A stretch of DNA of 51,217 bases from Gallionellales bacterium GWA2_60_142 (GTDB lineage Bacteria > Pseudomonadota > Gammaproteobacteria > Burkholderiales > Gallionellaceae). The translations under genes were made by a program, and so were the position numbers. The notes under the pieces are model-generated. The model was not told the origin of the DNA and made no database searches. It saw nothing but the letters and a program-made list of their open reading frames with translations. Each line of letters starts with the position of its first letter. Within the stretch, counting starts at the first letter, position 1. Location: the NCBI GenBank assembly GCA_001801085.1, contig MGWR01000008.1, positions 1 through 51,217 of the forward strand. The letters run 5' to 3'. Of the stretch, positions 17,743-27,510 are shown piece after piece.

Positions 17743-17751
17743 ACTCTACTC

Positions 17752-18372
17752 ATGAGCATCATCAAACCCCGCATCTATCTTGCCTCGCAGAGTCCCCGCC
17801 GCCGCGAACTGCTGAAACAGGTCGGCATCAATTTCGAGTTGCTGCTGCTGCGCTCCAGTCCCGGTCGCAGCGTGGACGTGGACGAGACGCCGCATCCGGG
17901 CGAGCTGCCCGAGGTCTATGTGCGCCGGGTGTGCCAGGCCAAGGCGGAGGGGGGCTACAGTGCGCTGCGCTTGCGCAATCTGCCGCCGTTCCCGGTGCTG
18001 GCCGCAGACACGACCGTGGCGCTGGACGGAGAAATCTTCGGCAAGCCGGACAACGCCGATCATGCAGGCGAGATGCTGCGCGCGCTTTCCGGAACGGAGC
18101 ATCAAGTGCTCACCGCGGTCGCCATCGCGCTGGGCGATCATGTCGAGCAGGTCGTATCCGTTTCCTCGGTGCGTTTCGCACCGCTGACCGGGGAACGCAT
18201 CAACGCTTACTTGCGCACCCACGAGTATGCCGATAAGGCAGGCGGCTACGCGATACAGGGCCATGCGGGCGCGTTCATCGAACATATCTCCGGTAGCTAT
18301 TCCGGCGTGATGGGGTTGCCGCTGTTCGAGACAGTCGAACTGCTGCGTCGTTTCGACTATCCGGCGATATAG
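17752..18372 (+). CDS. maf: Maf-like nucleoside triphosphate pyrophosphatase
   Basis: Hydrolyses non-canonical or excess nucleoside triphosphates to monophosphates. The N-terminal loop ASQSPRRRELL, the metal-site segment LAADTTVALDGEIFGKP and the C-terminal DKAGGYAIQG are all present. The pattern agrees with the YhdE type (dTTP/UTP). Position next to rng is a known conserved order. The gene is 206 residues long and is followed after two bases by rng. Confidence 0.94.
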   Translation: MSIIKPRIYLASQSPRRRELLKQVGINFELLLLRSSPGRSVDVDETPHPGELPEVYVRRVCQAKAEGGYSALRLRNLPPFPVLAADTTVALDGEIFGKPDNADHAGEMLRALSGTEHQVLTAVAIALGDHVEQVVSVSSVRFAPLTGERINAYLRTHEYADKAGGYAIQGHAGAFIEHISGSYSGVMGLPLFETVELLRRFDYPAI

Positions 18373-18374
18373 CA

Positions 18375-19829
<1,455 letters not shown>

Positions 19830-19921
19830 GGGTTGCGCGTTAGTAGCGACGGTCTGCTAGACTGCCGGTCGCGTCGCGAGGCGCGCATAACGAAAAACCA
19901 ATCGACTCGGGGAGATTATCA

Positions 19922-20803
19922 ATGTTGAAGAAGCAATTCATGGTCGCGGCTGCGGTCGCCGTTTTTTCCACTGCGGCCTTTGCCAGCGATCACGGGCACG
20001 CCGCCAGCCATGACAGCCACGATGCCATGCATGCGGAGCATGGCGGTTCGGCTCCCGCATGCACCGGTTTCGGTCCGCAGACGCCGCGCGACATCGACAG
20101 CAAGCATGGCGAGAACAAGATCGTCTTCGCGCTGGCCGCGGACTACAAGGAAATGAACCTGTGCAACATCCACCTGCACAAGAACGCCGAGCACAAGGGC
20201 AAGGATTATCCGATCTTCGCCGGAGAAGGGGCGCATGGCTACGACAGCGGCTACCAGTGCAGCGTGAGCAAGCACCTGAGCGCCGCCGAAATGGCGCCGA
20301 CCGCAGAGCCGGTTTGCCCGAGCGAGCACGGCGCTCTGAAGCCGGGCGACACCATCGAAGTGCACTGGGTGCATTCCTCCGCTCCGGTCAAGCCGGGCCC
20401 GACGCTGGGTTCCTGCCTGTCCGACAACGTCAAGAATCCGGACCTGCGCGTGGAAGCCCAGGTGTTCACGCTGGTGAACGATCCGAACGCGCTGGACTTC
20501 AACACGCTGGGCTATAGCGGCAAGGTGGTCAACGGCTACCAGCAGGCCGATGCGATCCCGGCCAACACCGGCAAGCCTGTCCTGTTCGCGGGTTCGACCA
20601 CCGGCCCGACCTACAGCGACTCGACCTGCTCTCCGCTGCAGGTGACCTGGAGCGTGCGTCCGCAGTGCGCCAAGATCGACATCAACTCCGTCGCCAAGTG
20701 GTGCAAGGGCAACGCCTTCAAGGAAGACCATGCCCACGGCGTGCGCAAGCTGGTGACCGTGCCGGCGCTGCTGTCCGAAATCAAGGACGGACAGAAGCAC
20801 TAA
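19922..20803 (+). CDS. Delta-class carbonic anhydrase, exported
   Basis: Predicted periplasmic CO2 hydratase. A signal peptide of about 21 residues ends at AAFA before a His-rich stretch (HGHAASHDSHDAMHAEHGG) that might hold metal ions. The core has the family landmarks TGFGPQTPRDID, the HxH pair in CNIHLHKNAEHKG (near residues 84-86) and the third histidine region EVHWVHSSAP (near 147). Several cysteines could form disulfides, fitting export. Delta-class enzymes are best known from diatoms and dinoflagellates and also occur in some chemolithotrophic bacteria. A GGGGAGA ribosome-binding site precedes the ATG. A terminator separates it from the beta-class enzyme downstream. Confidence 0.85.
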   Translation: MLKKQFMVAAAVAVFSTAAFASDHGHAASHDSHDAMHAEHGGSAPACTGFGPQTPRDIDSKHGENKIVFALAADYKEMNLCNIHLHKNAEHKGKDYPIFAGEGAHGYDSGYQCSVSKHLSAAEMAPTAEPVCPSEHGALKPGDTIEVHWVHSSAPVKPGPTLGSCLSDNVKNPDLRVEAQVFTLVNDPNALDFNTLGYSGKVVNGYQQADAIPANTGKPVLFAGSTTGPTYSDSTCSPLQVTWSVRPQCAKIDINSVAKWCKGNAFKEDHAHGVRKLVTVPALLSEIKDGQKH

Positions 20804-20834
20804 TCGCCGGAGCGGTGTGGCGACACACCCGGCT

Positions 20835-20881
20835 ACAGCCGCCCCGCGCCGCTTCCCGCGGCAGAGGGCGGCTGTTTTTTT
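20835..20881 (+). terminator. Rho-independent terminator between the carbonic anhydrase genes
   Basis: ACAGCCGCC (20835-20843) pairs with GGCGGCTGT (20867-20875) around a GC-rich loop, and seven T residues follow. It is the clearest terminator in the window. It implies that the delta-class gene can be expressed alone, or that the downstream gene depends on read-through or its own promoter. Confidence 0.85.
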
Positions 20882-20921
20882 GGGGCGAATCGCGATCGCC
20901 CGATCAATCAGGAGAGAGACC

Positions 20922-21632
20922 ATGTTCGACAAACTGATTATCGCCATCGTCATCCTGATGGCTCCGTTTGCCACCGCTGCAGGCGAAGAGCACCAGGCAG
21001 GGGACGCCGCCACGGCGGAGGCCTTCATCCGCGAAATCCAGTCCGACCAGAAAGCCTATGCCGCCGCCAAGGGGGCTGCGTTCTTCAAGGAACTGTCCAA
21101 GGGCCAGACCCCGCGTGCAACCGTGGTGACTTGCTCCGACTCTCGCGTCCACACCAATATGCTGGACAAGACGCCCGAAGGCGACCTGTTCATGGTGCGC
21201 AACATCGGCAACCAGTTGGCGACTTCCAAGGGCTCAGTGCAATACGGCGTGAACCATCTGGGTTCTTCATTGCTGATCTTCATCGGCCATTCTTCCTGTG
21301 GCGCAATCAAAGCGGCAGGCGGCGACTACTCCGCTCTGGAAGAGCCGATCCGTAAGGAGCTGGACAACATCAGTATCATCAAAGGCAATACCAACATCGA
21401 TGGCGTGAAGACCAACGTGAACAACCAGGTCGCCGCCGCGATGCGGGAGTGGCCCGAGCAGGTGGAAGCCGGCCAGTTGCTAGTCGTGGGCGCGGTGTAC
21501 GACTTCGCCAACGACATGAGGAAGGGCGCGGGCAAGTTGAACATCATCAACATCAACGGCGAGACCGACCCGGCCAAGCTGCGCAACATGCCGGCCCTGG
21601 CGGCCGGAACGGGAAACGGCAAGCACCGCTGA
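20922..21632 (+). CDS. Beta-class carbonic anhydrase, exported
   Basis: Predicted zinc carbonic anhydrase. The zinc ligands and catalytic dyad are intact: CSDSR (C71, D73, R75) and HSSCG (H123, C126). Unlike the usual cytoplasmic enzymes it begins with a hydrophobic signal-like segment (LIIAIVILMAPFATAAG), so it is probably periplasmic. The ATG at 20922 follows GGAGAGA. The open frame continues upstream through the terminator, which is not coding. The mature part is about 215 residues. It stands 118 bases after the delta-class gene on the same strand, so two unrelated enzymes for the same reaction appear in the same compartment. Confidence 0.9.
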   Translation: MFDKLIIAIVILMAPFATAAGEEHQAGDAATAEAFIREIQSDQKAYAAAKGAAFFKELSKGQTPRATVVTCSDSRVHTNMLDKTPEGDLFMVRNIGNQLATSKGSVQYGVNHLGSSLLIFIGHSSCGAIKAAGGDYSALEEPIRKELDNISIIKGNTNIDGVKTNVNNQVAAAMREWPEQVEAGQLLVVGAVYDFANDMRKGAGKLNIININGETDPAKLRNMPALAAGTGNGKHR

Positions 21633-21646
21633 ACGGCGTCGCCATC

Positions 21647-24025
21647 TCAGCACGCCTGACTAGCCAACGCCAATAAGTCAGGGAGACGAAAATTCATGGT
21701 TTTCGGTCTTGCGGAAAAGGTCATGACCTTCTGTTCGAACTCGTCGACGGGAACGGGTTTGCTGAACAAATAGCCCTGGTAGACCATGCAGCCGTTCTCC
21801 TTGAGAAAATTCAACTGCTCCTCGGTTTCAACGCCTTCGGCGATGACGCTTATGCTGAAGTTCTGCGCCATGTCGATAATGGTCTGGATCATCACGGCAT
21901 CGTTGTTGTTCGTCGCGATGTCGCGCACAAAACTCTGGTCGATCTTGAGTTGGTCGAGCGGCAGTTGCTTCAAATAGGATAGCGACGAGTAGCCCGTGCC
22001 GAAATCGTCCATCGACAGTTTGACGCCGATGTTTTTCAGCGCATGCATCTTTGCCATGACATCGGCGACATCGTTCACGATCACGCTCTCGGTCAATTCG
22101 AGCTTGAGGCGGGCCGGGTTGACTCCATGCGCGCGCGTGATCGCCGTCACCTTGGCCACGAAATCGGACTGCCTGAATTGATGCGCGCTGACGTTGACCG
22201 CAAGGGTCAGGTGGCGCATCTGTTCGTTGTCGGCCCACTCGGCAAGTTGTCGGCAGGCGGCATCGAGCACCCATTCTCCGATCTCGAGTATGAGCGAGCT
22301 TTCCTCTGCCACAGGAATGAATTGTTCCGGCATGATCATGCCGAGTTCCGGATGCTGCCAGCGCACCAGCACCTCGGCCCCCAGCGGGCGATGCTCGTCG
22401 CACACCTGGATCTGGTAATACAACAGCAATTGCCGGTTAAGCACGGCATAGCGCAGATCCGTTTCCAGCGATGCGCGCGTTTCCACCGCTTGCTGCATGA
22501 ACGGGTCGAAGAAACGCACGGCATTCCGTCCGGCCTCCTTGGCCTGGTACATCGCCATGTCGGCGCGTTTGAGCAATGCATCCACCGACTCTTCGTTGCC
22601 GAGATACAGGCTGACCCCGATGCTGGGCGAGCTGTGATGTTTGTGTCCCTTGAGCATATAGGGAGCGGACAGGGCCAGGCGCAGCTTTTCCGCAATCATC
22701 GCGGCCCTTTGCGAGGCCTCCTCCGCGCTCGCGCCCACCCCCTCGAACAGCACGACAAACTCGTCCCCGCCAAACCGCGCCACGGTATCGCCCTCGCGCA
22801 CATTGGCCTGGATACGCCGGGCAACCTCGATCAGCAACTGATCGCCGTAGTCATGCCCCAACGTGTCGTTCAGATTCTTGAACCTGTCCATGTCGAGGAA
22901 CAGCACCGCGCCGTAAAGACGGTTGCGCGCCGACACCGGCAGGGCAGCGCGGAAGCGATCCAGCAGCAAGCGCCTGTTCGGCAACTGGGTCAGTGCATCG
23001 TAAAAGGCTAGGTTGAGGATCTCCTCTTCGGCCTGTTTGCGCGCGGTAATGTCGCTGAAGATGGCGACATATTGGAAAACATCGCCGACTTCGTCTTTTA
23101 CCGTGCTGATGGTCAGCCACTTAGGATAGATCTCGCCGTTTTTGCGCTTGTCCAGGATTTCGCCGGACCATGTGCCCGCATTTTGCAACTGCCGCCACAT
23201 TTCCTGGTAGAACTCGGGGGGGTGCTTGCCGGAGGAAAGTAGGCGCGGATTGTTGCCGACGGCCTCGTCCGATGTGTAGCCGGTAATGGAGGTGAATGCG
23301 GGATTGACGGCAATGATCGCGGCGTTCGAGTCGGCTACCAGCACGCCTTCTTCCATATTGTGGAATACCGATCCCGCAAGTTTCAGCGCTTCCTCGCCCT
23401 CGATGCGCTCGGTCATGTCGCGGATGAAGCAATACAGTTGGCCGCCGCATGCGCTGCTGTAATTGGCGCTGGCCTCTATTGTCAGGATGCGGCCGTCCTT
23501 GCATCGGTTGCGGGTCTCGAAGCGAGCGCTGCCGACGGCAATGATGCTATCGATGTGCGGATCGATTGCCTCGGCTTCTACGTCATGAATGGACATGCCC
23601 AGCAATTCTTCGCGGCTATAGCCGATCAGATGGCAATACGCATCATTCACCTCCAGAAACCGCCCCTTCCTGTCCGTCATCCAGAAGCCGTCCAGTGAGG
23701 TGCGAACCATGGCCTTGAATTGTTCCTCACTGCTTTTGTGGAGCGCCTCGGTGGCTATGTTGCGTTCATGAATGTGGATTACCAGTGGACGAAACAGGAA
23801 AAAATAAAGCGTCGGCGAAATGAGCACGAGCAACAGCGTACTGTCCAATACGGCCTCAAACGAGGGGGACTTCTGCGGTATATGCTGAAGCAGAAACATG
23901 ACGAACGATTCGGAAACGAAGACCGACGTGGCGATGATCAGGAAGATAAGCGCAGGGGAGCGGAAGACGGCCGATTGGCGTTGCGGATAAAGGCCGCTGA
24001 TTCGGTAGCGTTGAGTGCCAATCAT
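21647..24025 (-). CDS. PAS-PAS-GGDEF-EAL bifunctional cyclic di-GMP protein
   Basis: Membrane-bound 792-residue signalling protein. Two transmembrane segments (about residues 25-45 and 62-82) precede two PAS domains (about 100-220 and 225-345), each closed by a DITARK-type end. A GGDEF domain with intact RFGGDEF follows. The EAL domain reads EVL in place of EAL, but keeps the other catalytic landmarks: NVSAHQF, ELTES, DDFGTGYSSL, KIDQSFV, AEGVET and QGYLFSKP. Both synthesis and hydrolysis of cyclic di-GMP look possible. It is convergent with the carbonic anhydrase gene, with 14 bases between stop codons. Confidence 0.93.
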   Translation of the reverse strand: MIGTQRYRISGLYPQRQSAVFRSPALIFLIIATSVFVSESFVMFLLQHIPQKSPSFEAVLDSTLLLVLISPTLYFFLFRPLVIHIHERNIATEALHKSSEEQFKAMVRTSLDGFWMTDRKGRFLEVNDAYCHLIGYSREELLGMSIHDVEAEAIDPHIDSIIAVGSARFETRNRCKDGRILTIEASANYSSACGGQLYCFIRDMTERIEGEEALKLAGSVFHNMEEGVLVADSNAAIIAVNPAFTSITGYTSDEAVGNNPRLLSSGKHPPEFYQEMWRQLQNAGTWSGEILDKRKNGEIYPKWLTISTVKDEVGDVFQYVAIFSDITARKQAEEEILNLAFYDALTQLPNRRLLLDRFRAALPVSARNRLYGAVLFLDMDRFKNLNDTLGHDYGDQLLIEVARRIQANVREGDTVARFGGDEFVVLFEGVGASAEEASQRAAMIAEKLRLALSAPYMLKGHKHHSSPSIGVSLYLGNEESVDALLKRADMAMYQAKEAGRNAVRFFDPFMQQAVETRASLETDLRYAVLNRQLLLYYQIQVCDEHRPLGAEVLVRWQHPELGMIMPEQFIPVAEESSLILEIGEWVLDAACRQLAEWADNEQMRHLTLAVNVSAHQFRQSDFVAKVTAITRAHGVNPARLKLELTESVIVNDVADVMAKMHALKNIGVKLSMDDFGTGYSSLSYLKQLPLDQLKIDQSFVRDIATNNNDAVMIQTIIDMAQNFSISVIAEGVETEEQLNFLKENGCMVYQGYLFSKPVPVDEFEQKVMTFSARPKTMNFRLPDLLALASQAC

Positions 24026-24433
24026 GATGCCTCCCTAACGTGTATCCTCGCCGACGGCCAAACCGGGAACCTGGCCCGGGCATCCGGCGAGGACATATCG
24101 CGAGCAAATGATAGAGACAACAACCTACGGAAGAAATAAGCAATACTGCTTATTCGCCGATACGTCCGGACGATCGATGCCGCAGGCGTCGTGAATGTCC
24201 GGCGAGAGGGGAGTGGCATGGTGAGCTCAGACGGCCTACCGATGCGGGGAGAGAAACGACTGTGACTGGAGGATAGGTGGACGGGACGGAGGCGGTGGAT
24301 TTTGCCCGCGCATGACGCGACTATAGATTCGGCCAGCAAATAGTTTTGTAGGCTGGGGTTCGCGTTGCTCACCGCCAGCCTACAACGTGGCGTTCATTTC
24401 AATCTATTTATTGGACGACTCAATAGCAGCTTC
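24026..24433. other. Gene-free interval with one hairpin repeat
   Basis: About 400 bases upstream of the PAS-GGDEF-EAL gene and downstream of yggU show no convincing gene on either strand. The only clear structure is TTGTAGGCTGG (24346-24356) with its complement at 24375-24385, a hairpin of the GTAGG-type intergenic repeats. The part next to 24025 should hold the promoter of the signalling gene. I could not pick one out. Confidence 0.6.
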
Positions 24434-24721
24434 TCAAGTTTTCAGCAGACTCTCCGGATCGACCGTGCTGCCCGTTATCGCCACCACCTTGTGGCGCGAT
24501 TGCCCGCCCTGTTTCAATTCCACCTGCCGCACCGGCACGTCGAACAATCCCGCGATGAATTTCAATAAGGCCTCGTTGGCACGGCCTTCCACCGGCGGGG
24601 CGGCGAGGCGGATTTTCAGCGCCTCGCCGTGTAGTCCGGCGAGTTCGCTGCGCTTCGCGCCCGGCTGGATATGCAACGTCAGCGTGAGGACTTCGCCGTT
24701 GCGGCGGAACCAATCTGCCAC
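24434..24721 (-). CDS. yggU: DUF167 family protein YggU
   Basis: Small protein (95 residues) of unknown function. The family core is plain: LTLHIQPGAKRSELAGLHG near the start, then KIRLAAPPVEGRANEALLKF, and GQSRHKVVAITG. It starts with a GTG one base after the yggT stop codon. The proC-yggT-yggU order is widely conserved in proteobacteria and points to one transcript. Confidence 0.93.
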   Translation of the reverse strand: MADWFRRNGEVLTLTLHIQPGAKRSELAGLHGEALKIRLAAPPVEGRANEALLKFIAGLFDVPVRQVELKQGGQSRHKVVAITGSTVDPESLLKT

Positions 24722-24722
24722 G

Positions 24723-25292
24723 TCAGAAGAACAGTCCCAGAGTCATGCGCTCCAGCGCGCTGACGGGGACGATGATGATGAGTTGACAGACGATGAACAG
24801 CAGCAGCGGCGACAGATCGAAGCTGCCCATCAGCGGTACGACGTTGCGGATAGGCCGCAGGAAGCGGTCGGTCACCGAAGCCAGCAGCGGGGCCACCGAC
24901 GAGTGCGGATTCACCCAGGACAGGATCGCCTGAGCGAACACTGCGGCCATCAGCAGGTACACGCTGATCTTGAGCAGCTTGACCAGCGCCAGAGCCAGCA
25001 GTCCGACCAGAGGGAAGCCATGCGATAGATCGCCCTGCACCATGTACAGCGCGCCCAGATAGAGTAACTCGGCCAGCAGCGCGAGCAGCAGCGTCGCGCT
25101 GTCCAACCCGGCGATGGCGGGGAGACGCTTGCGCAGCGGCAACACCAGGAAGTCGGTGATCGCCATGACGAATTCGCCGACGGGATTGCGCATCGGCGAG
25201 CGCAGCCACACCGCGTGGAAGCGGAACAGCAGAATCACCGCGAACGGTTGCAGCAGCATGTCGAACAGGAATATCAGGCCTTCGCTCATCAT
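24723..25292 (-). CDS. yggT: YggT family integral membrane protein
   Basis: A 189-residue membrane protein with two tandem YGGT repeats, each with hydrophobic helices and the pattern LFRFHAVWLRSPMRNP / SWVNPHSSVAPLLASVTDRFLRPIRNVVP. Function is not firmly known; roles in osmotic tolerance or cofactor membrane processes have been proposed for the family. It starts within an ATGATG that overlaps the proC stop codon, so translation is coupled. Confidence 0.92.
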   Translation of the reverse strand: MMSEGLIFLFDMLLQPFAVILLFRFHAVWLRSPMRNPVGEFVMAITDFLVLPLRKRLPAIAGLDSATLLLALLAELLYLGALYMVQGDLSHGFPLVGLLALALVKLLKISVYLLMAAVFAQAILSWVNPHSSVAPLLASVTDRFLRPIRNVVPLMGSFDLSPLLLFIVCQLIIIVPVSALERMTLGLFF

Positions 25293-26101
25293 TGTTGTGC
25301 TCCCAGTTCGTCGCCCATTTCTTTTGCGCGGTCGGCCGCAGCCTTTGCCGCCTGAGCGATGTGTTCATCGACATGGTTGGCCGCCATGCTCAGCAAGGCG
25401 CGTTCGGTCGTGCCGTTTTTCGAGGTCACGCGCGCGCGCAGCACGCCGGGTTCTTCGTCGCTGGAAGCCGCCAGTTTGCTCGCACCAAGGAAAGTGGCGA
25501 GGCTCAAGCGGCGCGCGTCGTCGGCGCTGAAACCCAGTTCCTGCCCGGCCTTCTGCATCGCCTCGATGAAATAGAACACATAGGCCGGGCCGCTGCCGGA
25601 GATCGCGGTCACCGCGTCCAGCATGACTTCGTCCTGCACCCACAGCGTGTCGCCCACCGCCGCGAGGATGTCCTGCGCCTGTTCGCGTTGTGCCGTGCTC
25701 ACCGCCGGCAGCGCGTACAGCCCGGTCATGCCGCTTTGCACCAGCGCCGGGGTGTTCGGCATCGCGCGCACCACGGCCTGGCTGCCCGCCCAGCGCGCGA
25801 GGTCGCCCGCGCGTATGCCGGCGGCGATGGAAATCAGCAACTGGCTGTCGAGCAGTGCGGCTAGCGCTTGCGCCACCTCGCGCAATTGTTGCGGCTTCAC
25901 CGCGAGCACGACGACATCGCTGCCGGTCACGCCTTCGGCGAGGCTATCGGTCGCGCACACGCCGAACTGCGCGTTCAGCTTGGCGCGGTTGTCCGCATTG
26001 ATTTCGACCACGCTGATTTGCGCAGCGACGAAGCCCTTGCCGAGCATGCCGCCGATGAGTGCGTTGGCCATGTTGCCGCCGCCGATAAAGCAAATGTTCA
26101 T
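25289..26101 (-). CDS. proC: Pyrroline-5-carboxylate reductase
   Basis: NAD(P)H-dependent last step of proline synthesis. The Rossmann motif GGGNMANALIGG is at residues 7-18, the AVKPQQ segment follows the second strand, and the C-terminal signature with ISGSGPAYVFYF and the MLRARVTSKNGTTERAL-like region (here VLRARVTSKNGTTERAL) is intact. The length of 270 residues is standard. It is first in the proC-yggT-yggU unit. Confidence 0.96.
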   Translation of the reverse strand: MNICFIGGGNMANALIGGMLGKGFVAAQISVVEINADNRAKLNAQFGVCATDSLAEGVTGSDVVVLAVKPQQLREVAQALAALLDSQLLISIAAGIRAGDLARWAGSQAVVRAMPNTPALVQSGMTGLYALPAVSTAQREQAQDILAAVGDTLWVQDEVMLDAVTAISGSGPAYVFYFIEAMQKAGQELGFSADDARRLSLATFLGASKLAASSDEEPGVLRARVTSKNGTTERALLSMAANHVDEHIAQAAKAAADRAKEMGDELGAQQ

Positions 26102-26186
26102 GCCGATCCTTCAGGAGAGTTTTTGCGAGGGGCGATTATCGCAAATTGGCACCGGGTCGGCATGGGCAATGCGGGTATATCGCTCC

Positions 26187-26843
26187 TCAGTCCGGGATGT
26201 CGCTCTCTGCGGGGACGACGGCCGCGATCCGGTCGGCCAGCGCGGCAAGACTCGCGGCCTGCAATGCAGAGGCGGTGACGATGCCGCCCCTGCCGTCCGG
26301 CAGGTCGCGCGTGGCGGTTGCGGCGGCCACGACGGTAGGCGCATAACCCAGATCGCGTGCGGCGCGCGCGGTGGAGCTGACGCAGTTGTGCGTCATGAAG
26401 CCGATGATCACGAGGTTCTTTCTGCCCGTGCGCTGAATCACCTCTTCCAGCCCGGTGCCCGAGAATGCGCTCACTCGCATCTTCTCGATGACAGCCTCGT
26501 CGGCCTGCGGACGCAACGGTGCGACGATTTCGAATGCAGGCGTGTTCGGATTGAATAGCGCGCCATTGCCTTTGTGCACGATGTGGATGACCGGCGCACC
26601 GGACTTGCGGGCGCGCGCCAGCAACTTGTCGATCTCGGCGATGGCCGCATCTACGCCGACCAGCGGCAACGCCCCATCGACGTATTCGCGCTGCGCATCG
26701 ACGATGACCAGCACGCTGTTCGAAAGCCTGCCGGCTTCCGGTCTCGCTCCCGCCATTTCGAAAAGCGTCTTGGGCAACTCCGCCGCCCGCACCGACATTG
26801 CGCAAAACAGCAAGCCGCCCATCGTGATTATTGATAGCTTCAT
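26187..26843 (-). CDS. Exported isochorismatase-fold cysteine hydrolase
   Basis: 218-residue protein of the cysteine hydrolase superfamily. The catalytic triad is visible: D49 in LVIVDAQ, K121 in EKMRVSAF and C154 in THNCVSSTAR. A hydrophobic N-terminal segment ending in VRAAEL looks like a signal peptide, which is unusual for this mostly cytoplasmic family. The substrate is unknown. The set includes nicotinamidase, isochorismatase and other amidases. It shares its strand with a SnoaL-like gene upstream. Confidence 0.85.
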   Translation of the reverse strand: MKLSIITMGGLLFCAMSVRAAELPKTLFEMAGARPEAGRLSNSVLVIVDAQREYVDGALPLVGVDAAIAEIDKLLARARKSGAPVIHIVHKGNGALFNPNTPAFEIVAPLRPQADEAVIEKMRVSAFSGTGLEEVIQRTGRKNLVIIGFMTHNCVSSTARAARDLGYAPTVVAAATATRDLPDGRGGIVTASALQAASLAALADRIAAVVPAESDIPD

Positions 26844-26859
26844 GGTGAGTCCCGCCTGA

Positions 26860-27252
26860 TTAAATCTTCAAATGTTGCGTAATCGACCAGTGCGTCTGTA
26901 CGATGCGCCAACCTTCCGCGTCATGCCGATATACCTCGGTGCAATTCCAGCGCATCGTCGTCGCGCCGCTGTGCGAAACCAGATTGAAGGTCAGCACCGC
27001 CGCCTCGCCGCACACCAGCACCTTGGGCTCGATCAGGTCGTAACGGTCGATATGGATAGCGCCGCGCAACGGCGCATACCAGGCCGACAGCGCCTCCAGC
27101 CCGTCGATGCGGCGCTCCAGAAAAGGATCGAAATAAGTCACATCTGATGCGGAAATTTCCAGGTAACCGGACGGATCGCCCGCGCCCCAGCGGTCCAGGG
27201 CGGCGCGTTCGAACGCGATGATTTCTGCGGTGATTTGTTCCGTGCTTGTCAT
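26860..27252 (-). CDS. SnoaL-like / DUF4440 family protein
   Basis: 130-residue NTF2-like fold protein. It shows the N-terminal helix with FERAALDRWGAGDPSGYLEI, the DVTYFDPF segment and the C-terminal strands FNLVSHS and WRIVQTHWSITQH typical of DUF4440/SnoaL-like proteins. Members are ketosteroid-isomerase-like enzymes or binding proteins, so no substrate can be given. The start is supported by CAGGAGCG upstream. It is 16 bases from the hydrolase gene and probably co-transcribed with it. Confidence 0.75.
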   Translation of the reverse strand: MTSTEQITAEIIAFERAALDRWGAGDPSGYLEISASDVTYFDPFLERRIDGLEALSAWYAPLRGAIHIDRYDLIEPKVLVCGEAAVLTFNLVSHSGATTMRWNCTEVYRHDAEGWRIVQTHWSITQHLKI

Positions 27253-27510
27253 GCTTCGCTCCTGTTGTGAATGGCAACGGAGCGCATCATGTCACCCGCT
27301 ACACGAAACCGGCAGTGGCATAACTGCCCCATTCCATGCCAAAACTGCCAAGTTGAATATAGCTATCGCTTGATGGAATGGTGCGCTCCTGCGCTGGAAC
27401 GAGGACTATGACCCGGAAGCCGATTTCAGCAAAGCGCTTAAGAGAGGGTGATGCCGTCCACGTTGTAGTGTGCGCAGGAGCGGCAAACATTAACAGGCAG
27501 GCTACAGGAA

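Noticed and set aside
27253-27510. A 63-codon reverse frame (27299-27490) as a small gene
   Set aside because: No ribosome-binding site, no recognisable motif and no coding-like composition.
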